Shown here: positions 36,009 to 45,100 of the stretch, one piece after another
How positions within the stretch are numbered: the first letter of the stretch is position 1
How the letters are laid out: every line of letters begins with the position of its first letter
From: Rodentibacter haemolyticus
GTDB taxonomy: Bacteria; Pseudomonadota; Gammaproteobacteria; Enterobacterales; Pasteurellaceae
DNA: 64,000 nucleotides
Direction: 5' to 3'
Assembly: GCF_015356115.1 (NCBI RefSeq)
Contig: NZ_CP063056.1
Span: 1,674,001 to 1,738,000, forward strand
The notes under the pieces: model-generated
Database searches by the model: none
The model's input: the letters and a program-made list of their open reading frames with translations, nothing else
What the model was told of the DNA's origin: nothing
Translations under genes and position numbers: made by a program

Positions 36009-37343
36009 ATGAAAAACGTAGTCATCGTTGGCGGTGGTGCCGGCGGTATTGAACTGGCAACCTTTTTGGGGGATAAGCTGGGTCGTAAAAAGCAAGCTAA
36101 GGTTACTTTGGTTGATCGTAATGCAACCCACCTTTGGAAGCCCTTATTACACGAAATTGCCACCGGTGTGTTGGATGATGGCGTTGATTCGTTAAGCTAT
36201 CGCGCTCATGGTAAAAACCACCATTTTAGTTTCGAACAAGGCTCGATTGTTCGTATTAATCGCGAGCAGAAATATGTAGAACTTGCACCGGTTTACGGTC
36301 AAGAGGGGGATATGCTCGTAGTTGCCCGCCGTATTCCCTACGATTATCTTGTGATGGCGATTGGAAGTAAATCTAACGATTTTAATACCAAAGGTGTCGC
36401 TGATAACTGTATTTTTCTTGATAGTTCCGACCAAGCATTGCGTTTCCAACATAAAATGTTGGAATTGTTCTTAAAATTCTCTGAAAACCGCGTATTAGAC
36501 GATATTGGTGAAGAAGAATTTAAACAAAAATTGGTAGATGAAAATAAAGTAAATGTTGCCATTGTCGGTGGTGGGGCGACAGGTGTAGAACTGACGGCCG
36601 AGCTTTATCATGCCGCGGAAGATTTATCTTCTTACGGCTACGGTAAAATTGATACCGATTGTTTACAGGTTACGCTTGTAGAAGCCGGTCCTCGTTTATT
36701 ACCGGCATTACCTGAAGATTTATCAGCTGCGGTGTTGGATGAACTTCAGGAAATGGGGGCAAATGTCAAATTGAATACCATGATTACCGAAGCACAACCG
36801 AATATGTTGATCACGAAAGAGGGGGAAGAAATTAAAGCGGATTTAATTGTTTGGGCGGCAGGAGTTCGCACCTCAAAGGTAACCCACAATTTTGATGGCT
36901 TAGAACTTAACCGAATCAATCAATTAGTGGTAAAAGATACTTTACAAACAACAGTAGATGACAGTATTTTCGCAATTGGCGATTGTGCGGCATTAACACA
37001 AGAAAATGGAAAACTAGTTCCGCCTCGCGCACAAGCAGCACACCAAATGGCAAAGGCTTGCGCGAAAAATATCTTTGCGATCTTTGATAACAAGCCGTTA
37101 AAAGCCTTTAAATATAACGATAAAGGGACATTGGTATCTCTCTCTAGTTTTACGGCATTAGGAAGTTTAACCAACAAATTTGGCAAAAACCCGCTAACCG
37201 TACATGGAAAATTCGCACAATTTGCTTATGTTTCCTTATATCGTATGCATCAGCATGCATTACACGGTTGTATTAAAATCGGCTTAATTATCTTGGTGGA
37301 TAAAATTAACCGTTATTTAAAACCAAGGTTGAAACTACATTAA
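36009..37343 (+). CDS. ndh: type II NADH:quinone dehydrogenase
   Basis: NDH-2 (444 residues) oxidises NADH and reduces quinone without pumping protons, on the inner face of the membrane. Two dinucleotide-binding loops are present: VVIVGGGAGGIELATFLG for FAD at the N-terminus, and VAIVGGGATGVELTAELY for NADH at about residue 185. IFAIGDCAAL (about 318-327) and the C-terminal amphipathic region with YRMHQHALHG are typical. AGGAG at 35999-36003 supports the start. It is followed by a strong inverted uptake-signal hairpin. Confidence 0.95.
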   Translation: MKNVVIVGGGAGGIELATFLGDKLGRKKQAKVTLVDRNATHLWKPLLHEIATGVLDDGVDSLSYRAHGKNHHFSFEQGSIVRINREQKYVELAPVYGQEGDMLVVARRIPYDYLVMAIGSKSNDFNTKGVADNCIFLDSSDQALRFQHKMLELFLKFSENRVLDDIGEEEFKQKLVDENKVNVAIVGGGATGVELTAELYHAAEDLSSYGYGKIDTDCLQVTLVEAGPRLLPALPEDLSAAVLDELQEMGANVKLNTMITEAQPNMLITKEGEEIKADLIVWAAGVRTSKVTHNFDGLELNRINQLVVKDTLQTTVDDSIFAIGDCAALTQENGKLVPPRAQAAHQMAKACAKNIFAIFDNKPLKAFKYNDKGTLVSLSSFTALGSLTNKFGKNPLTVHGKFAQFAYVSLYRMHQHALHGCIKIGLIILVDKINRYLKPRLKLH

Positions 37344-37353
37344 GGATAAAAGC

Positions 37354-37385
37354 AAAAGTGCGGTCAAAATTGACCGCACTTTTTG
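37354..37385 (+). terminator. inverted uptake-signal pair, terminator after ndh
   Basis: AAAAGTGCGGTCAA and TTGACCGCACTTTT make a 14-base stem with a loop of only a few bases, followed by T residues. It lies 10 bases after the ndh stop and contains two complete Hin-type uptake signals. Confidence 0.8.
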
Positions 37386-37423
37386 TTTCCTTTATGGAGG
37401 TAATGGACAAAGTACCATAGGGT

Positions 37424-37548
37424 GGCGTTAGGCGAAGCCGTAACGCACCAATTGAGGGGTAATGATAGCAAGTTACGCAAAGCTTAACCCCCCCTATCCT
37501 CGAATATTGAATATAAAATTCTCTTTGCGCAACTGATACAACATAATA
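37424..37548 (-). repeat. dispersed intergenic repeat, copy B (inverted)
   Basis: Read on the minus strand this segment aligns with copy A at 25123-25254: TATTATGT, TATCAGTTGCGCAAAGAGA, TTTTATATTCAATATT, GTTAAGCTTTGCGTAAC and GCGTTACGGCTTCGCCTAAC occur in the same order. It fills most of the ndh-folD gap and ends just before the folD stop. Confidence 0.7.
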
Positions 37549-37552
37549 TCGA

Positions 37553-38410
37553 TTATTTCAATTTATTATTATGTTCATAGGCATAAAGCGTATTGTACAT
37601 TAACATTGCCACCGTCATAGGACCAACGCCACCGGGAACCGGAGTGATATAACCGGCTTTTTGGGCAGCGGCTTCAAAGCCTATATCCCCGACTAATTTC
37701 CCATCAATGCGATTGATGCCTACATCAATGACGACCGCATTTTCTTTCACCCATTCACCCGGCACAAGGTTTGGTTTACCCACTGCAACCACAAGCACAT
37801 CAGCCTGTCGAACGTAGCTTTCAAGATCTTTTGTAAAACGATGAGTGACGGTAACCGTTGCGCCTGCAAGTAATAATTCTAAGGACATTGGGCGACCCAC
37901 AATATTTGATGCTCCGACAATGACGGCATGTTTACCATGTAAATCGATTCCTGTCGTTTCCAGTAATTTCATCACACCGTAGGGAGTACAGGCTCGTAGT
38001 GTTGGAATACGTTGGCATAAACGACCTACGTTATAAGGATGAAAACCATCTACATCTTTTTTCGGATCAATACGCTCAATAATTGCTTCTGAATTAATTT
38101 GCTTTGGAAGCGGCAACTGAACCAAAATACCATCAATGGTTTCATCGGCGTTTAACTGCTCAATTAATGCAAGTAATTCTTGCTCGCTTGTTGTTTCCGG
38201 TAAGTCATAAGATTGAGATATAATGCCGACTTCTTCGCAACTACGGCGTTTGCTTCCCACATAGACTTGGGAGGCAGGATTTGTACCGACAAGGATAACT
38301 GCAAGCCCGGGGGAGCGCATCCCTTCATTACGATAATGTACGATTTTTTGTGAAACTTCGGATTTTATTTGTTTAGAAAGTGCAGTACCCGAAATAATTT
38401 GTGCGGTCAT
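37553..38410 (-). CDS. folD: bifunctional methylenetetrahydrofolate dehydrogenase/cyclohydrolase
   Basis: FolD (285 residues) interconverts 5,10-methylene-, methenyl- and 10-formyl-tetrahydrofolate. The catalytic lysine lies in YVGSKRRSCEEVGI (about residues 50-63). The GILVQLPLPKQ motif, DGFHPYNVGRL and the NADP loop VIVGASNIVGRPMSLELL follow, with TPVPGGVGPMTVAMLMYNT near the end. All are family signatures and the length is normal. The transcript runs away from the tRNA genes at 38585. Confidence 0.96.
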   Translation of the reverse strand: MTAQIISGTALSKQIKSEVSQKIVHYRNEGMRSPGLAVILVGTNPASQVYVGSKRRSCEEVGIISQSYDLPETTSEQELLALIEQLNADETIDGILVQLPLPKQINSEAIIERIDPKKDVDGFHPYNVGRLCQRIPTLRACTPYGVMKLLETTGIDLHGKHAVIVGASNIVGRPMSLELLLAGATVTVTHRFTKDLESYVRQADVLVVAVGKPNLVPGEWVKENAVVIDVGINRIDGKLVGDIGFEAAAQKAGYITPVPGGVGPMTVAMLMYNTLYAYEHNNKLK

Positions 38411-38543
38411 TGAAAATCCTCAATAATGGAACGTAAACGTTTGCTATTTTATCTGACAATGCATGGATTTACAAAATCCAAATGTATCAGATTAAAAAAA
38501 TGAGATAATTTTGAGCAATTGAATATAAAATGATAAAAACTGA

Positions 38544-38571
38544 TTGACTGAAAGAGAAACCTCACTATAAT
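38544..38571 (+). promoter_or_regulatory. sigma-70 promoter of the tRNA-Pro/tRNA-Arg pair
   Basis: TTGACT (38544-38549) and TATAAT (38566-38571) are separated by 16 bases. The -10 ends 13 bases before the first base of tRNA-Pro. Confidence 0.75.
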
Positions 38572-38584
38572 TAGCCCCACTTGT

Positions 38585-38661
38585 CGGCGAGTAGCGCAGC
38601 TTGGTAGCGCAACTGGTTTGGGACCAGTGGGTCGTAGGTTCAAATCCTATCTCGCCGACCA
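38585..38661 (+). tRNA. tRNA-Pro (anticodon TGG)
   Basis: A 77-base cloverleaf with acceptor stem CGGCGAG/CTCGCCG, anticodon arm CTGGTTTGGGACCAG (anticodon TGG), T-arm GTAGGTTCAAATCCTAT, and an encoded 3' ACCA. A consensus promoter lies immediately upstream. Confidence 0.95.
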
Positions 38662-38713
38662 CTTCTTTTTATATTTCCTCGAAATTTCATACAAAAGATG
38701 TATTCCTGAAAAT

Positions 38714-38790
<77 letters not shown>

Positions 38791-38858
38791 TTTCATTTCT
38801 TCCTGACCATATGCAAGATGGTGTGAGGTTGCATCGGTTTATCAATATTTAAAATTGT

Positions 38859-38928
38859 AAATAGCAAATAGCAAATAGCAAATAGCAAATAGCAAATAGC
38901 AAATAGCAAATAGCAAATAGCAAATAGC
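38859..38928 (+). repeat. tandem heptanucleotide repeat, 10 copies of AAATAGC
   Basis: Ten perfect copies of AAATAGC run from 38859 to 38928, 265 bases before the adhesin start codon. Tandem repeats of this kind change copy number by slipped-strand mispairing; the hmw adhesin promoters of H. influenzae carry 7-bp repeats that tune expression. Effect here is inferred. Confidence 0.95.
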
Positions 38929-39084
38929 AAGAACAAGGGTACTTGTTAGTATAATTTCAAGTTACTAGTAATTTAGTCAGATAAGTTTGTGCAAGACTTA
39001 ATTTTATTACATATCATTTTTTCTTTTCTATTTTTTAATCAAAACATTTTTATGAAAAAAAATGAAAAATTAGGCAGTTATGGC

Positions 39085-39111
39085 TTGTTTTTTTTTTTTT
39101 TTTTTTACAAT
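39085..39111 (+). promoter_or_regulatory. candidate length-variable promoter of the adhesin gene
   Basis: TACAAT (39106-39111), a good -10, directly follows a run of 19 T, and TTGTTT (39085-39090) is a possible -35 reaching into the run. The spacer is 15 bases in this copy, so a gain of two T would give the optimal 17. The predicted start site would leave a 5' leader of about 75 bases before the AAGGAGGA ribosome-binding site. Confidence 0.4.
39088..39106 (+). repeat. homopolymer of 19 T
   Basis: Nineteen consecutive T lie 87 bases upstream of the adhesin ATG. Runs this long are unstable in replication. The exact number is also prone to sequencing error. Confidence 0.9.
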
Positions 39112-39193
39112 GGGTAAGTTTTAACTTTTTTTAAGTTATGAAAAAAGTCATTAATCGTTCATAAAAATACACTAAATTAAGGAGGAATTTTTT

Positions 39194-42100
39194 ATGAATA
39201 ATATTACCCTGAAAATCAATACTGAGAACGGTAAAACATTGCAAACTGTTGCAATTACCACTCAAAAAGGTTCGGCTACCGTTGTTAAACAGCCGCTAGA
39301 GAAAATCTCCTTTGAATTGGTTGATGATTCCACACAATTGGCTCCCCAACCTATTTTTGCCAAACGCAATGGCAATAATTTAGAAATAGCGTTTGAAGAC
39401 GAAAAAAATTCACCAAGTTTAATTATTGAAGATTACTATAGTAATGATGAATTAAGCCCGGTTATTGGTTTAGCAGAGAATCATTCCTATTATGCTTATT
39501 TCCCGCAGACAGGTGAAAGTGCCGATGCAATCGCTGCATTACAGCAAAACGTTATCGCCGCTGAAGTTCTTGGCGGCGAAGCTTTTGTGGTTCCGTTTTT
39601 ACCGAATTGGGGGTGGGTGCTTGCCGGTTTGGGGATCATTGGTTTAGGTGCGCTTGTTGCAAGTTCATCTAGTTCGTCTGGTGGTTCCTCTGGAAGTGAT
39701 TCCAATACGAATACGAATAATAATGAGGCCTTGAATGTGGCTAAAACAGCGATCGATGCGGCCAAAGCGGCAGATAAAGCGGCGAAGGATGCCTTAGCCG
39801 AAGCGCAAAAAGACGGCAACATCACTGCGGAAGAAAAAGCGGATTTACAAGCTAAAGCGGATGAAGCAACGGCGAAAAAAGCGGCAGCGGAAAACGCTAT
39901 CAAAGCGTTACCGGATGATAATGCGGATAAAGCGGGCTTAACGGAAGAAGTGGGTAAACTGGACGGTATTCAAGTACCGGAGGTCACGCCACAAGAAGAT
40001 CCGGCAAAAGACGCAAAACTCGCCTTGGAAGAAGCGAAAGCGGCAGATAAAGCGGCGAAGGATGCCTTAGCGAAAGCGAACGAAGACGGTAAAATTACTG
40101 AAACAGAAAAAGCGGATTTACAAGCGAAAGCTAAAGACGCGGCAGATAAAAAAGCGGCAGCGGAAAACGCTATCAAAGCGTTACCGGATGATAATGCGGA
40201 TAAAGCGGGCTTAACGGAAGAAGTGGGTAAACTGGACGGTATTCAAGTACCGGAGGTCACGCCACAAGAAGATCCGGCAAAAGACGCAAAACTCGCCTTG
40301 GAAGAAGCGAAAGCGGCAGATAAAGCGGCGAAGGATGCCTTAGCGAAAGCGAACGAAGACGGTAAAATTACTGAAACAGAAAAAGCGGATTTACAAGCGA
40401 AAGCGGATGAAGCAGCGGCGAAAAAAGCGGCAGCGGAAAACGCTATTAAAGCTTTACCGGATGATAATGCGGATAAAGCGGGCTTAACGGAAGAAGTAGG
40501 TAAACTGGACGGTATTCAAGTACCGGAGGTCACGCCACAAGAAGATCCGGCAAAAGACGCAAAACTTGCCTTGGAAGAAGCGAAAGCGGCAGATAAAGCG
40601 GCGAAGGATGCCTTAGCGAAAGCGAACGAAGACGGTAAAATTACTGAAACAGAAAAAGCGGATTTACAAGCGAAAGCGGATGAAGCAGCGGCGAAAAAAG
40701 CGGCAGCGGAAAACGCTATTAAAGCTTTACCGGATGATAATGCGGATAAAGCGGGTTTAACGGAAGAAGTAGGTAAACTGGACGGTATTCAAGTACCGGA
40801 GGTCACGCCACAAGAAGATCCGGCAAAAGACGCAAAACTCGCCTTGGAAGAAGCGAAAGCGGCAGATAAAGCGGCGAAGGATGCCTTAGCGAAAGCGAAC
40901 GAAGACGGTAAAATTACTGAAACAGAAAAAGCGGATTTACAAGCGAAAGCGGATGAAGCAGCGGCGAAAAAAGCGGCAGCGGAAAACGCTATTAAAGCTT
41001 TACCGGATGATAATGCGGATAAAGCGGGCTTAACGGAAGAAGTAGGTAAACTGGACGGTATTCAAGTACCGGAGGTCACGCCACAAGAAGATCCGGCAAA
41101 AGACGCAAAACTTGCCTTGGAAGAAGCGAAAGCGGCAGATAAAGCGGCGAAAGACGCCTTAGCGAAAGCGAACGAAGACGGCAACATCACCGCGGAAGAA
41201 AAAGCGGATTTACAAGCGAAAGCGGATGAAGCAGCGGCGAAAAAAGCGGCAGCGGAAAACGCTATTAAAGCTTTACCGGATGATAATGCGGATAAAGCGG
41301 GTTTAACGGAAGAAGTAGGTAAACTGGACGGTATTCAAGTACCGGAGGTCACGCCACAAGAAGATCCGGCAAAAGACGCAAAACTCGCCTTGGAAGAAGC
41401 GAAAGCGGCAGATAAAGCGGCGAAGGATGCCTTAGCGAAAGCGAACGAAGACGGTAAAATTACTGAAACAGAAAAAGCGGATTTACAAGCGAAAGCGGAT
41501 GAAGCAGCGGCGAAAAAAGCGGCAGCGGAAAACGCTATTAAAGCTTTACCGGATGATAATGCGGATAAAGCGGGCTTAACGGAAGAAGTAGGTAAACTGG
41601 ACGGTATTCAAGTACCGGAGGTCACGCCACAAGAAGATCCGGCAAAAGACGCAAAACTTGCCTTGGAAGAAGCGAAAGCGGCAGATAAAGCGGCGAAGGA
41701 TGCCTTAGCGAAAGCGAACGAAGACGGTAAAATTACTGAAACAGAAAAAGCGGATTTACAAGCGAAAGCGGATGAAGCAGCGGCGAAAAAAGCGGCAGCG
41801 GAAAACGCTATTAAAGCTTTACCGGATGATAATGCGGATAAAGCGGGCTTAACGGAAGAAGTAGGTAAACTGGACGGTATTCAAGTACCGGAGGTCACGC
41901 CACAAGAAGATCCGGCAAAAGACGCAAAACTTGCCTTGGAAGAAGCGAAAGCGGCAGATAAAGCGGCGAAAGACGCCTTAGCGAAAGCGAACGAAGACGG
42001 CAACATCACCGCGGAAGAAAAAGCGGATTTACAAGCGAAAGCGGATGAAGCAGCGGCGAAAAAAGCGGCAGCGGAAAACGCTATTAAAGCTTTACCGGAT

Positions 42101-45100
42101 GATAATGCGGATAAAGCGGGTTTAACGGAAGAAGTAGGTAAACTGGACGGTATTCAAGTACCGGAGGTCACGCCACAAGAAGATCCGGCAAAAGACGCAA
42201 AACTCGCCTTGGAAGAAGCGAAAGCGGCAGATAAAGCGGCGAAGGATGCCTTAGCGAAAGCGAACGAAGACGGTAAAATTACTGAAACAGAAAAAGCGGA
42301 TTTACAAGCGAAAGCGGATGAAGCAGCGGCGAAAAAAGCGGCAGCGGAAAACGCTATTAAAGCTTTACCGGATGATAATGCGGATAAAGCGGGCTTAACG
42401 GAAGAAGTAGGTAAACTGGACGGTATTCAAGTACCGGAGGTCACGCCACAAGAAGATCCGGCAAAAGACGCAAAACTTGCCTTGGAAGAAGCGAAAGCGG
42501 CAGATAAAGCGGCGAAAGACGCCTTAGCGAAAGCGAACGAAGACGGCAACATCACCGCGGAAGAAAAAGCGGATTTACAAGCGAAAGCGGATGAAGCAGC
42601 GGCGAAAAAAGCGGCAGCGGAAAACGCTATTAAAGCTTTACCGGATGATAATGCGGATAAAGCGGGTTTAACGGAAGAAGTAGGTAAACTGGACGGTATT
42701 CAAGTACCGGAGGTCACGCCACAAGAAGATCCGGCAAAAGACGCAAAACTCGCCTTGGAAGAAGCGAAAGCGGCAGATAAAGCGGCGAAGGATGCCTTAG
42801 CGAAAGCGAACGAAGACGGTAAAATTACTGAAACAGAAAAAGCGGATTTACAAGCGAAAGCGGATGAAGCAGCGGCGAAAAAAGCGGCAGCGGAAAACGC
42901 TATTAAAGCTTTACCGGATGATAATGCGGATAAAGCGGGCTTAACGGAAGAAGTAGGTAAACTGGACGGTATTCAAGTACCGGAGGTCACGCCACAAGAA
43001 GATCCGGCAAAAGACGCAAAACTTGCCTTGGAAGAAGCGAAAGCGGCAGATAAAGCGGCGAAGGATGCCTTAGCGAAAGCGAACGAAGACGGTAAAATTA
43101 CTGAAACAGAAAAAGCGGATTTACAAGCGAAAGCGGATGAAGCAGCGGCGAAAAAAGCGGCAGCGGAAAACGCTATTAAAGCTTTACCGGATGATAATGC
43201 GGATAAAGCGGGCTTAACGGAAGAAGTAGGTAAACTGGACGGTATTCAAGTACCGGAGGTCACGCCACAAGAAGATCCGGCAAAAGACGCAAAACTTGCC
43301 TTGGAAGAAGCGAAAGCGGCAGATAAAGCGGCGAAAGACGCCTTAGCGAAAGCGAACGAAGACGGCAACATCACCGCGGAAGAAAAAGCGGATTTACAAG
43401 CGAAAGCGGATGAAGCAGCGGCGAAAAAAGCGGCAGCGGAAAACGCTATTAAAGCTTTACCGGATGATAATGCGGATAAAGCGGGTTTAACGGAAGAAGT
43501 AGGTAAACTGGACGGTATTCAAGTACCGGAGGTCACGCCACAAGAAGATCCGGCAAAAGACGCAAAACTCGCCTTGGAAGAAGCGAAAGCGGCAGATAAA
43601 GCGGCGAAGGATGCCTTAGCGAAAGCGAACGAAGACGGTAAAATTACTGAAACAGAAAAAGCGGATTTACAAGCGAAAGCGGATGAAGCAGCGGCGAAAA
43701 AAGCGGCAGCGGAAAACGCTATTAAAGCTTTACCGGATGATAATGCGGATAAAGCGGGCTTAACGGAAGAAGTAGGTAAACTGGACGGTATTCAAGTACC
43801 GGAGGTCACGCCACAAGAAGATCCGGCAAAAGACGCAAAACTTGCCTTGGAAGAAGCGAAAGCGGCAGATAAAGCGGCGAAAGACGCCTTAGCGAAAGCG
43901 AACGAAGACGGCAACATCACCGCGGAAGAAAAAGCGGATTTACAAGCGAAAGCGGATGAAGCAGCGGCGAAAAAAGCGGCAGCGGAAAACGCTATCAAAG
44001 CGTTACCGGATGATAATGCGGATAAAGCGGGCTTAACGGAAGAAGTAGGTAAACTGGACGGTATTCAAGTACCGGAAGTCACGCCACCAACAGATAGCAA
44101 CAACTGGGTAGATACCACTGACTGGGAGGAAGATACTGACACTTCAGATGAACCGGCGGATAAAGACTTGCCGGATGATAAAGATGAAGATGATAGACCG
44201 GTTACTGATCCTAATGTGATTATAACCGGACGAACTGTACCGAATAATCCGACTAAGCGTGTAGTGGACAAGATCAAAGAGAAAAATCCATTATCTGCCG
44301 ATAAAATTGGTGAAAAAGGACAGATCAATACCGGAAATGATGATGATCTTGTCGTTGTAGGTAAAGGAACCAATGCTAATGATATTAGCGGCAAAATGTC
44401 AATTACCGGCGGTACGATTAATACCAATGCAGGAAAAGACAAAGTTATTATTACCAATAATGCCATTAGTACGAAAATTAATACCGGAGCAGATGAAGAC
44501 AAAGTTGATATTTACGGTAACCTTCGTTCTACATCAGCAACCAGTAATTCAGTTATCCAAACAGGAGATGGTAACGATGTGTTAACTGTGCGTGGAAAAT
44601 TAATGGGTCTGAATAATCAGCTTGATCTTGAAATGGGTGATGATACGGTTATTATTGGTGGCGGCGCACTTTACAATACGGCTGCCGCGAATGATGTAAG
44701 TAAGAGAACTAACTGGAACAAGATTGATCTTGGTGAAGGGAATGATAAATTATCAATGGGGGAAAGAGGCGCCGGAAATATCCAATATACGGGGATTCAA
44801 GCAGGTACTGGAGATGACACCGTTATTTTGAAACCAAATCGAGGCAAAGGTGATTTATTCTGGGTTCACACGGATCTTGGCGATGGCAATGATAATTTAG
44901 TTGTGGAAGCAAGTGATTTACGTATGACCCATATTTATGGTGGTGATGGTAATGACACTATTGATTTAAGTAAGGCACAATTCACCACAACTTATCATAC
45001 CCATGTTGGAGATAGCTCTATTGATGGTGGTGCCGGTAACGATAAGATTATTTTGGGTGATGTAGGTTATACTACTGATGCTCATTATTATAGAATTACC

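Noticed and set aside
38859..38928. CRISPR array
   Set aside because: The repeat is a continuous 7-mer without spacers.
39496..40176. Long open frames opposite the adhesin gene (also 43792-44502)
   Set aside because: They are antisense to the repeats, share their periodicity, lack ribosome-binding sites and encode alanine/serine-rich low-complexity chains produced by the GC pattern of the sense codons.
39734..44089. CRISPR-like or satellite array
   Set aside because: The 273-base units are contiguous and all in frame inside one coding sequence.
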